From Luteibacter anthropi (GTDB taxonomy: Bacteria; Pseudomonadota; Gammaproteobacteria; Xanthomonadales; Rhodanobacteraceae), in NCBI RefSeq assembly GCF_011759365.1, contig NZ_JAARLZ010000002.1:372001-436000 (forward strand): a stretch of 64,000 bases of DNA, in the 5' to 3' direction. The notes beneath the pieces are model-generated. The model ran no database searches. It worked only from the letters and a program-made list of their open reading frames with translations, and was not told the DNA's origin. A program made the translations under genes and the position numbers. Shown piece by piece: positions 26,901 through 34,287 of the stretch (position 1 is the first letter of the stretch; every line of letters begins with the position of its first letter).

Positions 26901-27115
26901 TGCGCCCCATCGTGATGACGTCGGTCGCCTTCATCGCTGGCTCGGTGCCCCTCCTGCTCGGCCATGGCGCCGGCAGCGAGGTACGTGCGGCCACGGGCAT
27001 CACGGTGTTCTCCGGCATGCTGGGCGTCACCCTGTTCGGCCTCTTCCTCACCCCGGTGTTCTACGTGGCCCTGCGCCGCTTCGGCCGCCATCCCGCCTGG
27101 AAACACACCCACTAA
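23972..27115 (+). CDS. RND efflux pump inner-membrane transporter (MexF/AcrB type)
   Basis: A 1047-residue HAE1-family RND pump. It opens with FFIDRPIFAIVLSIIIFAIG, the usual first transmembrane helix, and has the two large periplasmic loops and twelve membrane helices of the family. The proton-relay aspartate pair is in GIVVDDAIVVVENVE (about residue 409). It exports drugs or redox-active metabolites by proton antiport and sits directly after its adaptor. No OprM/TolC-type gene follows, so the outer-membrane partner must be shared. SoxR control suggests substrates such as phenazine- or quinone-like compounds. A REP element lies nine bases after the stop. Confidence 0.93.
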   Translation: MDFSKFFIDRPIFAIVLSIIIFAIGLIAIPILPVGEYPEVVPPSVVVRATYPGANPREIAESVAEPLEEAINGVEGIMYMKSVAGSNGSLAVTVTFLPEVDADTAAVRVQNRVSQALSRLPDEVRQYGVTTQKQSPTPLMYLMLTSPDNRYDSVYLRNYLNLHVKDELSRIPGIGDVGLYGSGDYAMRIWLDPGKLASRGLTAADAVNAIREQNVQVSAGQLGAEPTPKNTDYLVSINVRGRLRTEQEFGDVVIKAGDDGQVTRLSDVARIELGSGDYTLRSLNDLANGAAVGIFLSPGANAIGVADAVYAKLDELSKSFPAGVAYRPVWDPTVFVRDSIKAVQHTLLEAVVLVVLVVILFLQTWRASIIPLVAVPVSVVGTFAWLYLLGYSINTLTLFGLVLAIGIVVDDAIVVVENVERNIEQGLSPRDAAHQAMKEVSGPIVAIALVLCAVFVPMAFLSGVTGQFYKQFAVTIAISTVISAINSLTLSPALAAKLLRGHDAPKDGLSRVLDRSLGWLFRPFNRFFQRNSERYGSTVSRSLGRRGVVFGVYAVLLAGTALLFNHVPAGFIPTQDKLYLFAGAKLPEGASLSRTDAVTRQMVELAHQVEGVDTLAAFPGLNALQQTNTPNLTASYVILKPFAERHRGAADIAAELSGKYASIKDGYAYALMPPPIQGLGNGSGYSLYLEDRAGLGYGALQNALDAFRGEISRTPGMGFPVSSYQANIPQLEVKVDRVKAKAQGVALTDLFNTLQTYLGSVYVNDFNLFGRVYRVMAQADTEHRQTAEDIGNLYTRNNRGAMVPVGSMVDVTSTYGPDPVIRYNGYPAADLIGDADARVLSSGQTLAKLQEIAGKVLPRGITLEWSDLSYQQVSQSNSAIIVFPLAVMLAFLVLAALYESWTLPLAVILIVPVCMFAALVGVWLSGGDNNVFVQVGLVVLMGLACKNAILIVEFARELEIQGMDTIPAALEACRLRLRPIVMTSVAFIAGSVPLLLGHGAGSEVRAATGITVFSGMLGVTLFGLFLTPVFYVALRRFGRHPAWKHTH

Positions 27116-27123
27116 CCTTCTTT

Positions 27124-27210
27124 TGTAGGAGCGCGCCTCGCGCGCGACCGGTGATCGCGATGAACTCATGGTTTCGCGAAAACCGGTCGCGCGCGAGGCG
27201 CGCTCCTACA
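27124..27210. repeat. REP-type inverted repeat, copy B
   Basis: TGTAGGAGCGCGCC and its inverse, with the arms GCGCGCGACCGG and CCGGTCGCGCGC continuing inward, flank about 25 loop bases. It fills nearly all the space between the convergent RND pump and MFS genes and ends two bases before the MFS stop codon, so it probably serves as a bidirectional terminator. Confidence 0.88.
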
Positions 27211-27211
27211 T

Positions 27212-28612
27212 TCAGTGTTTCCGCTGGAAGGGATAGAAACGATTTTCGCGCAGCTCGTGTTCGATGCGTTCCAGGCTCTTTCCCTTGGTTTCCGGCACCA
27301 GGTAGTAAATGAACACCAGCGCCACCAGCGAGATCACCGCATACAGCCAGAACGTCTTCGACGCCCCCAGCGCGGTCACCAGCGACAAGGTGGTCAGCGT
27401 CACGATCAGGTCGAAGAACCAATGGCTGAAAGAACCCAGACTGGCACCCTTGCCACGCACGAAGAGCGGATACACCTCGGCGTTTACCAGCCAGATACAC
27501 ACACCGAAGCCACCGCAATTGAGCATGAGATAGGCGGCAAGGCAGCCTACGACCAGCCAGCGGCTGAAATCCGTGCTCGGCCCGGCACCCTGGAACAGGT
27601 ATCCCATGATGACCAGCGCCACGATGGAGCCCGGGATCATCCACAGCAGGTAGGTACGCCGACCGATGCGATCGACGAGGAAACTGCCGATCACCGTCAT
27701 GATCACAACCAGGACCGTGCTCGCGCCCGTGCCGAGGATAGCCGCCTCATCGGAAAAACCGGCCTTGGTGAGAATCGTCGGCGCGTAATAGATCAAGGCG
27801 TTGTTGCCGGTGATCTGCGAGAACATCGAAATGCCCGCACCCACCACCACCGCCGGGCGAATCCACGGACGTGCCAGGTCGCGCCAAGTACCCGCCGAAT
27901 CGTCCGCCGTCACGGATTCGATATCGCGCACCTCGGCTTCGGCCAGCGCCATGTCTCCGCGTATGCGCGTCAGCACGCCCAGTGCCGCCTCACGATGACC
28001 ACGTACCACCAGCCAGCGCGGGCTTTCGGGCAACACCAGCATGCCGGCCAGCAGGATCACGGCAGGCACCACGCCAAGGCCGAACATCCAGCGCCAGTGA
28101 TCGCCGAGCACGAAACCGGTGAAATAGGCCACCGTGATGCCGAACACCACCATGAACTGGAACAGCACCACCATCTTGCCGCGATGGCGTGGCGGAGCGA
28201 CTTCGGCGATATAGACCGGAATGATCTGGGTGGAGCTGCCGGCCGACAGGCCGAGCAGGAAGCGCGACGCTACGAGGGCGCCGACACTGGGCGACATCGC
28301 CGAGGCCACCGAGCCCAGCGCGAACAGCACGCCCACGAAGATCACCATCCGTCGTCGTCCGTAACGGTCCGACAGCGGGCCGGTGCCGAGGCAGCCGAAC
28401 AGCGCACCGAAGATGATGGCGCCGGTCACCAGCTGCTTGGTGGTGTCGTCGAGGGCGAACTGCCGCCCGAGACCCAGCAAGGCCACGCCGATGACGCCCG
28501 TGTCGTAGCCGAACAGCAGGCCGCCCAGGGCAGCCACTACCGCGATACCGACCACCAGTCCCGTGGACTGGCTGCCGCCTTCGACGGCAGCCTCCTCACT
28601 TACCGATTGCAT
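27212..28612 (-). CDS. MFS sugar transporter (sugar:proton symporter family)
   Basis: A 466-residue member of the major facilitator sugar porter family with twelve predicted helices. Hallmarks are GGLLFGYDTGVIG in helix 1, GPLSDRYGRRR in loop 2-3, the PESPRWLV motif after helix 6, a second DRIGRR loop and PETKGKSLE after helix 12. It imports a monosaccharide or related compound by proton symport; the substrate cannot be read from sequence. The start follows a GGAGGC site. It lies 58 bases downstream of a small P-loop kinase on the same strand, suggesting uptake followed by phosphorylation. Confidence 0.92.
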   Translation of the reverse strand: MQSVSEEAAVEGGSQSTGLVVGIAVVAALGGLLFGYDTGVIGVALLGLGRQFALDDTTKQLVTGAIIFGALFGCLGTGPLSDRYGRRRMVIFVGVLFALGSVASAMSPSVGALVASRFLLGLSAGSSTQIIPVYIAEVAPPRHRGKMVVLFQFMVVFGITVAYFTGFVLGDHWRWMFGLGVVPAVILLAGMLVLPESPRWLVVRGHREAALGVLTRIRGDMALAEAEVRDIESVTADDSAGTWRDLARPWIRPAVVVGAGISMFSQITGNNALIYYAPTILTKAGFSDEAAILGTGASTVLVVIMTVIGSFLVDRIGRRTYLLWMIPGSIVALVIMGYLFQGAGPSTDFSRWLVVGCLAAYLMLNCGGFGVCIWLVNAEVYPLFVRGKGASLGSFSHWFFDLIVTLTTLSLVTALGASKTFWLYAVISLVALVFIYYLVPETKGKSLERIEHELRENRFYPFQRKH

Positions 28613-28670
28613 GCATGCCTCCAGGAAACGATGGAACGGCCCTCGCCCCCGCGAAAGCTGCCTGCCGGCC

Positions 28671-29306
28671 TCACGCCGGCTCGCCGAGCGTCACGCGAAC
28701 GCGCAGGTCGGCGTGCGGCGCCGTGGCCTGGATGCGTCGCGCGTTGGGTTCATCGGTATGTTCGATCCACGCCAGGGCCGCTTCACGGCTGCGGCCGTAG
28801 CGCATATGCCGTTCGAGCAGCTGCGCCTTGCGCTGGTCTTCATCCACGTCGACCCACCAGGTTTCATCCAGCAGGTCGCGCACTCCGCGCCATGGCGCAT
28901 CGTCGAACAGCAGGTAATTGCCTTCGGTGATCACCACGCGCACGTCATGCGGCACGACGATCTCACCCGCGATGGGTTCCTCGATCTCGCGATGGAAGGC
29001 CGGGGCGTATACCGTTTCTCCCAGTACAGGTTCGCGCAGGCGACGCAGCAGGGCGACATAGCCCCAGGCATCGAACGTATCCGGCGCACCTTTGCGCCCT
29101 GCCCGGCCAAGTCGGGCGAGTTCGGCATTGGCCAGATGGAACCCGTCCATCGGCACGTTGACCGCCACACCGCCCAGATGGGCCAGCAGTTGCGCGGAGA
29201 GCGTGGACTTGCCGGCGCCGGGTGATCCGACGATGCCGAGCAGGATGCGGGGTTTGCCTGAGGCGAGCAGCCCGTCGATGCGGGCCAGGGTCTGGTGATC
29301 GATCAT
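28671..29306 (-). CDS. P-loop nucleoside/sugar kinase family protein (FrcK-like)
   Basis: A 211-residue kinase of the uridine-kinase/pantothenate-kinase-like family. The P-loop is VGSPGAGKST (residues 26-35), VPMDGFHLAN supplies the Walker-B-like acidic residue, and a lid-like RYGRSREAAL segment follows. Proteins of this group are annotated as fructose-transport kinases or nucleoside/nucleotide kinases. Placement ahead of a sugar MFS gene on the same strand supports sugar or nucleoside phosphorylation after uptake. No clear ribosome site precedes the ATG. A 29-base near-palindrome lies 19 bases upstream. Confidence 0.75.
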   Translation of the reverse strand: MIDHQTLARIDGLLASGKPRILLGIVGSPGAGKSTLSAQLLAHLGGVAVNVPMDGFHLANAELARLGRAGRKGAPDTFDAWGYVALLRRLREPVLGETVYAPAFHREIEEPIAGEIVVPHDVRVVITEGNYLLFDDAPWRGVRDLLDETWWVDVDEDQRKAQLLERHMRYGRSREAALAWIEHTDEPNARRIQATAPHADLRVRVTLGEPA

Positions 29307-29324
29307 GCGCAGGAGGACATAGGA

Positions 29325-29353
29325 AACATCCGCACCATAATGGCGCGGATGTT
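29325..29353. terminator. near-perfect 29-base hairpin between hydrolase and kinase genes
   Basis: AACATCCGC pairs with GCGGATGTT, and the interior CCAT/ATGG also pairs, leaving one A-C mismatch and a one-base centre. It lies 39 bases after the hydrolase stop on the minus strand and just upstream of the kinase start. It may terminate the hydrolase transcript or be an operator for the kinase-transporter pair. No T-run is obvious. Confidence 0.5.
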
Positions 29354-29391
29354 ATCGGCATGCGAAAGCTGAGCCTGCAAGGATTGCCTTC

Positions 29392-30489
29392 TTAGCGCAC
29401 CTGGGTACGCTTGCCCGTCGAAGAATCGAACAGTTCGGTGCCCGACACAAAGGGCGTCGCACCGAAGATGACATTGAGTAACTGGCTACGCGCTTCCTTC
29501 ATCACCGGGCCAACAGGATCATTGGCGTCTTCATGCCCCGGCAGGGAATTACAGCCGGAGGCATTGAGTCCAAGCACGCCACACAGCACGGTGACCAGTG
29601 AAAAATCGCTGCTACCCGCAGGCGCCGGCTTGGTCACGATGGTGAGATGGGACGGGCTCCCGGACAGGCCAAGGTTGGTGTTGAGCTTGATGGCCTGATC
29701 CGGCGTGACTTCCGCATCGAAGGCGCCTGCGATGATCGTGGTCCTCCCCGTCAGGGACTTGCCGATCGCAGCCGCATTCCAGAACGGCGATCGGCGCCAC
29801 AATGCGCTGAAGCTGGGATTGGCCTGCCCAGTATCCTGTTGAATCCCACTCGTCGCTGCACCGAAACCCAGGGAGGGTGCAACGAGGTTGGCCAACACTG
29901 CGTAGCTGTAGGTCTCGAATACATCCGTCACAGGTTCCGCGAGCACCCAGTCGCTGATGGGCGCCCCACCCGCCCTGGTATTCTCACTGAGCGCCGTCCC
30001 TGAGACCGCACCGCCCATCGACACCCCGAAATAGACAACGCGCTGGATACCGGCAAAACGTGGATCGGCCAGAATCTGCGCTCTTAGCTGATTGCTGGCC
30101 TGTGCGCCGGCCAGCGCCGGAAAACCCTGGTCATTCGGATATTCAAAGGCAACGGTCACGACCTGATTCCCTGCGTCCGCCGCACGAATGTCGTGCATCA
30201 CGGTGTTCGGGTCGTCCTTGCTGCACCCCGCCGGCCCGGTCGTGGTGGTGGCGCCGAGCTGGTTAGCGGTACTCCAGTAGTCCTGGAAGCCATGGTGGTA
30301 AAGCACAAGAATACGCGGTGCATTCCCGGCTGCCGGGGTATCCATGCAGTATTCCAGCGCCTGGGTACCTGCCACGGTGGTGGTAGCGATGTAGGTGCCG
30401 AACACCCGGGCTGCCCACGCGTCGGTGCAGGTGGCAGTAGCCAGGAGCATAGTGGCGGCGCAAACGCCCATGCGTCTGAATCCCTTCAT
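29392..30489 (-). CDS. secreted alpha/beta hydrolase
   Basis: A 365-residue exported protein. Residues 1-24 form a Sec signal peptide (hydrophobic VCAATMLLATATC, cleavage near AWAARV). The mature part has the nucleophile elbow YFGVSMGGAV, with the serine as likely nucleophile, a possible acid in GAFDAEVTPD and a late histidine in PGHEDAN. It has paired cysteines (SGCNS and elsewhere) consistent with periplasmic disulfides. The ATG at 30489 is chosen because it follows GGGAGAA and begins the signal peptide; the upstream extension has no signal and crosses the terminator-like hairpin region. Substrate unknown; a lipase or esterase is possible. Confidence 0.75.
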   Translation of the reverse strand: MKGFRRMGVCAATMLLATATCTDAWAARVFGTYIATTTVAGTQALEYCMDTPAAGNAPRILVLYHHGFQDYWSTANQLGATTTTGPAGCSKDDPNTVMHDIRAADAGNQVVTVAFEYPNDQGFPALAGAQASNQLRAQILADPRFAGIQRVVYFGVSMGGAVSGTALSENTRAGGAPISDWVLAEPVTDVFETYSYAVLANLVAPSLGFGAATSGIQQDTGQANPSFSALWRRSPFWNAAAIGKSLTGRTTIIAGAFDAEVTPDQAIKLNTNLGLSGSPSHLTIVTKPAPAGSSDFSLVTVLCGVLGLNASGCNSLPGHEDANDPVGPVMKEARSQLLNVIFGATPFVSGTELFDSSTGKRTQVR

Positions 30490-30574
30490 GATGTTCTCCC
30501 TGATGGCACGGCGGTATGCCGGCCGTGGCGCGTATATGCACCGCACATCGTCAAAACCACGTGAACGTGTAAAG

Positions 30575-30606
30575 GCCCTGAATCGCAAAATATGGCGATC
30601 CAGGGC
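30575..30606 (-). terminator. hairpin terminator of the carbohydrate operon
   Basis: GCCCTGAATCGC and GCGATCCAGGGC form a 12-base stem with one mismatch around the loop AAAATATG. It begins 16 bases after the stop of the GH4 gene, the last gene of the minus-strand operon, and is followed on that strand by CTTTACAC. Confidence 0.65.
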
Positions 30607-30621
30607 ATCCGGGAGCATTCT

Positions 30622-32031
30622 TCAGCGATGCGTCCGCCCGTGGCAGAGGCACTCGCCATCGTCATCCGCATGACCCAGAAGCGACTGCAAAAGGGTCTCC
30701 GATGGCGTCCATTCGCCAATCGCCGGATGGATCAACATGGCCTTGCGTGCTTCAAGCCGTTCGTTCTTCAGCACCGACTGGATGGCCGCACGTTCATACG
30801 CCTTCACCGAGCGGACCAGGCCGTTGACGGCATCCGGCAATGCTGTGACCGGACGGGGAATGATCGAATCCATGCCGATATCGGAGGCGATTTCCACGAT
30901 GTCGTTGTCCGGAAGATCCGGGATGGCACCGCGGTTGCGCGTGTTCACCACAATGCGGGCAGGTTTGGCGCCGGTGAGCGCACTCATCACGTCGATGGCT
31001 ATGCGGTGGTAGCCGGTGGCGACGCGGAACGGGTCGCCCTGAAGGCTCACGCCTTGCTCGAAGGCCGATCCGCCCTCGGCTTCCAGCTTCATGTACGAAC
31101 CCGAGCGCTGGTTGAGATATGCCGCGTAGATGTCCACGGCGGCATCGCCTTCGCCTGCGTCCAGACGTGCCGTCAGCGCGGCCAACAGGTCATCGTTGAG
31201 GCGCTGGATCTCGGCACCGCGGCTGCCGCCCTGCCTGCGCTGGTTGGACAGTGCGCGCGAACGCTCGTAGTAAAAGAACAGGTATTCCGTGGGAATGAGC
31301 CGCAGCGTGCGGATCATGTGATAGTCGAACAACGGTGCGAGGTAGAGCTGGCGCAGCAGGCTTTCGTCATCCAGCAGGGTGTCGATCACCTCCTTGCCGC
31401 GCACCTTGACGCTGCGGACCCAGCCCAGGTGGTTCAGGCCCACGTAATCGCATTCCACCTCGTGCGCCGGCTCGCCGAGCGCGCGGGCAATATTGTGGAA
31501 CAGCTCGGTCGGCGTGTCGCAGATACCAACGATGCGCGCCTTGCTGTGATCGCTCACGGCCTGGGTGATGAGGCCGGCAGGGTTGGTGAAGTTGACCAGC
31601 CACGCATCGGGGCTCAGCCGCTCGACGAGGCGGGCCTGTTCGATGGCGACGGGGATCGTACGCAAGCCCATGGCGATGCCGGCCGGGCCGGTCGTTTCCT
31701 GGCCCGGGTAGCCGTGCTCGATCGCCACGCGCTCGTCGGCGGCACGGCCGACGATGCCGCCGATGCGGATGCTGTTGAGCACGAAATCCGCACCCTCGAT
31801 GGTGTCCTCCAGCGAGGTGGCGCCGCGCAGGCGCAGATTGCCACCGAAACGGGAAACCACGGCCTTGCCCAGGTCGACCATGATCCGCAGGCGTGCCGGG
31901 TCCGGGTCGTAGAGCACCATTTCCGAGGCGCCCAGGTCTTCAAGCGCTTCGTTCACACCGAACACCACCAGCGGCGAGCGCACACCACCGCCGCCGATCA
32001 ATGCGATCTTACGATCCGTACGTTTGTTCAT
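30622..32031 (-). CDS. glycoside hydrolase family 4 (6-phospho-beta-glucosidase-like)
   Basis: A 469-residue GH4 enzyme. The NAD-binding start is [14 protein letters not shown], the substrate motifs are GQETTGPAG and VNFTNPAGL, and the manganese ligands are the cysteine of GICDTP (C171) and the histidine of GLNHLGW (H201). GH4 enzymes use NAD and a divalent metal in an oxidation-elimination mechanism. The overall pattern is that of the 6-phospho-beta-glucosidase branch, where the usual C-N pair is here C-D. It overlaps the kinase gene by 23 bases and follows a GAGGA site. No PTS gene is present, so its phospho-substrate would have to come from the adjacent PfkB-family kinase, or it uses an unphosphorylated glycoside. 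Confidence 0.88.
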   Translation of the reverse strand: MNKRTDRKIALIGGGGVRSPLVVFGVNEALEDLGASEMVLYDPDPARLRIMVDLGKAVVSRFGGNLRLRGATSLEDTIEGADFVLNSIRIGGIVGRAADERVAIEHGYPGQETTGPAGIAMGLRTIPVAIEQARLVERLSPDAWLVNFTNPAGLITQAVSDHSKARIVGICDTPTELFHNIARALGEPAHEVECDYVGLNHLGWVRSVKVRGKEVIDTLLDDESLLRQLYLAPLFDYHMIRTLRLIPTEYLFFYYERSRALSNQRRQGGSRGAEIQRLNDDLLAALTARLDAGEGDAAVDIYAAYLNQRSGSYMKLEAEGGSAFEQGVSLQGDPFRVATGYHRIAIDVMSALTGAKPARIVVNTRNRGAIPDLPDNDIVEIASDIGMDSIIPRPVTALPDAVNGLVRSVKAYERAAIQSVLKNERLEARKAMLIHPAIGEWTPSETLLQSLLGHADDDGECLCHGRTHR

Positions 32032-32938
32032 GTAGCGTCCTCAATCGGGAAGAATCAGGGAGCCCGTGCAGCGCACCGGCCACGGTCGTGCACAGCGCGC
32101 CGGTAATACAGGCGCGCTCGACGCAGCGATCCAGCGGGTCGTCGTCCAGCAGGGCATCGATGAGACCGGCGTTGAAGGCATCGCCGGCCCCGGTGGTATC
32201 CAGTGCATCCACGACGGGTGCGGGGATCCTGCGCACGCCATCGCCATCCAGAAGCAGCGCACCCTCGCCTCCCAGCTTCAGCACGCCGCGAGTAAGCCCT
32301 TCTGCCCAGGCCCACGCGGCATAGGCTTCGGGATCGTCCTCGCCGCAGAGCAGGCCGGCCTCCTTGCGGTTGGGCAGCATGAAATCCACCTCGCGGCAGG
32401 TGGCGAGGTTTTCGCTATCGGTCAGCCACACCGGCGAATAACCCACGTCGAGCGATGTGGTACAGCCGGCCTGCCGCAACTGCGGAAGCACCAGCGTGGC
32501 GAGCGAACGCGGCAGCGGCATGGCGAAATGCACATGGCGCGCCGCCATGAGGTCGGCGAGCACGGCCGGCACTTCAAGCAGGTCGACCAGGCCACGGTTG
32601 GCCCCGTGCCAGCTGAAGAACGTGCGATCGTCGCGCATCGACACGCTGACCGTCGTGCCCGTTCCTTCCGCCCCCAGGCGGATGCCGCCCATGCCTACGC
32701 CGAACTCGGAAAGGCGCCCTTCGAACCAGTCGAAGTCCGCATCGCCGATCAGGCCGACAAGACGCACGCGGCGCCCGAGACGCGCCAGTCCACAGGCGGT
32801 ATTGACGCTGCCGCCACCCAGTTCCCGGGTATAGCGCTGGGCGTAGACCTCTTCGCCGGGCTCAGGCCAGCGGGGAAAGCCTCCGAAGATGTGGTCCGCG
32901 TAGATCTCGCCGACCACCGCGACGTCCCAGGATGTCAT
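32009..32938 (-). CDS. PfkB-family carbohydrate kinase
   Basis: A 309-residue ribokinase-fold kinase. The N-terminal signature GGGSVNTACGLARLG (about residues 41-55) and the C-terminal signature DTTGAGDAFNAG (about 247-258, catalytic aspartate D253) are intact. It phosphorylates a sugar or sugar derivative with ATP. The ATG at 32938 overlaps the stop of the upstream permease as ATGA; the longer frame runs into the permease gene and is rejected. Its 3' end overlaps the GH4 gene. Lying between a permease and a GH4 enzyme, it may supply the phosphorylated substrate in the absence of a PTS. Confidence 0.88.
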   Translation of the reverse strand: MTSWDVAVVGEIYADHIFGGFPRWPEPGEEVYAQRYTRELGGGSVNTACGLARLGRRVRLVGLIGDADFDWFEGRLSEFGVGMGGIRLGAEGTGTTVSVSMRDDRTFFSWHGANRGLVDLLEVPAVLADLMAARHVHFAMPLPRSLATLVLPQLRQAGCTTSLDVGYSPVWLTDSENLATCREVDFMLPNRKEAGLLCGEDDPEAYAAWAWAEGLTRGVLKLGGEGALLLDGDGVRRIPAPVVDALDTTGAGDAFNAGLIDALLDDDPLDRCVERACITGALCTTVAGALHGLPDSSRLRTLHEQTYGS

Positions 32939-34287
32939 TCGTTGCGGAAGGGCCATGACCGCGTACTCCGTGCCTGCCAAAGAAAAATAAGTGTGCCGAC
33001 GACGACGGCGCCGACCGCGACGGACATCGCCCGCCAGCCGCTGGTCGCGACGAGGTAAAGCCAGCCGATGACACTGACCACGATGGGCAGCGGATAAAGC
33101 GGCATGCGGAACACGTCGGCATCCGGCCGCCGGCGTCTCAGCGCCACCACCGCGAAACATTGCGCGATGTACTGGAACAGGATCTGCACCACCATCAGCA
33201 TGGCGATGAGGCTTTCCAGCGACAGAAAACAGGCCGCCGCCGAGGCAACGCCCACGACCACCAGCGACACCGTGGGAAAGCCATCGCGTGGATGCAGTCG
33301 CGCAAAGGATCGAAAGAACTGCCCATCGACAGCAGCCGCATACGGCACGCGCGAATAGCCCAGCAAGACCACCAGCGCGGACCCCCAGCTGGCGAGCAGG
33401 ATCAGGCAGACCGCGATGGTGCCGCCGGTGGAACCATGGATCGCCTGCATGAAGTCGGCGACCACCGCCTTGGAATGCGCGGCCTGCTCCCAGGGCAGCA
33501 CACCGAGGATGGACAGGTTAAGGCCAAGATAAAGCACCGCCACCAGCGGTATCGACAGCAGCACGGCCAGCGGAATCGTCCGCCGTGGATGGCGTACCTC
33601 GCCACCCAGCATGCAGACGTTGTTGTAGCCACCGTAGTCGTACACGGCGATCAGCGCGACGGCGCCGAGGCCCAGCCAGAACCCATGCGAGCCATCGCTG
33701 CGCGCATGCATGAAGTGCTCGGCGGTGGCCACATTGAAATGCGCGATGCCGCTACCAACGATCCACACGCAGGCCACGGCCACGATCACCGTGATGCCCA
33801 GCGACAGGCGCTGGATGTCGCCTACCTTGCGATAGAGCACCGCCGTGTTGATCAGGCACAGGCCGGCCGCCACCATCACGCGGCCCCCGTCGCCCAGCGA
33901 CGGCACGAGGTAACCGAAGTACTGCGCAAAGCCCACCGCCGCCGAGCCGATCGACAACGGTGCGGTGAGCAGCGTCTGCCACAGGTACAGAAAACCGAAC
34001 AGCCGGCCCATGCGCTCACGGCCATAGGCCTCGCGCAGGTAGTGATACGGACCACCGGATTCCGGAATGGTCGAACCCAGCTCGGCCCAGACCATGCCAT
34101 CGCACAGGCAGAGCAACGCGCCCGCGATCCAGCCGAGGAACACCGACGGCCCGGCCAGTGCCGACAACGCGAGCGGAATGGTCACGAAGGGACCGATCCC
34201 GATCATGTTCAGCACGTTCGCCGACAGTCCACCCCAGAGCCCGATGGCCCGTGGTGGCGATGCCGGCCTGCTCGCGACCTCCCTCAT
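32935..34287 (-). CDS. APC-family permease
   Basis: A 450-residue polytopic membrane protein of the amino acid-polyamine-organocation superfamily. The first helix has the unwound glycine-rich segment LSANVLNMIGIGPFVTIPLAL, and loop 2-3 carries WAELGSTIPESGGPYHYL. It overlaps the beta-galactosidase gene upstream and the kinase downstream, each as ATGA. Known APC proteins mostly carry amino acids and amines, so a place inside a glycoside operon is unusual. The substrate could be an amino sugar, a sugar-amino-acid conjugate or, less likely, a plain sugar. Confidence 0.87.
   Translation of the reverse strand: MREVASRPASPPRAIGLWGGLSANVLNMIGIGPFVTIPLALSALAGPSVFLGWIAGALLCLCDGMVWAELGSTIPESGGPYHYLREAYGRERMGRLFGFLYLWQTLLTAPLSIGSAAVGFAQYFGYLVPSLGDGGRVMVAAGLCLINTAVLYRKVGDIQRLSLGITVIVAVACVWIVGSGIAHFNVATAEHFMHARSDGSHGFWLGLGAVALIAVYDYGGYNNVCMLGGEVRHPRRTIPLAVLLSIPLVAVLYLGLNLSILGVLPWEQAAHSKAVVADFMQAIHGSTGGTIAVCLILLASWGSALVVLLGYSRVPYAAAVDGQFFRSFARLHPRDGFPTVSLVVVGVASAAACFLSLESLIAMLMVVQILFQYIAQCFAVVALRRRRPDADVFRMPLYPLPIVVSVIGWLYLVATSGWRAMSVAVGAVVVGTLIFLWQARSTRSWPFRNE

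Noticed and set aside
30592-32106. A 504-residue plus-strand frame opposite the GH4 gene
   Set aside because: The GH4 gene on the other strand has intact cofactor and metal motifs; the plus-strand translation shows no domain and typical antisense composition.
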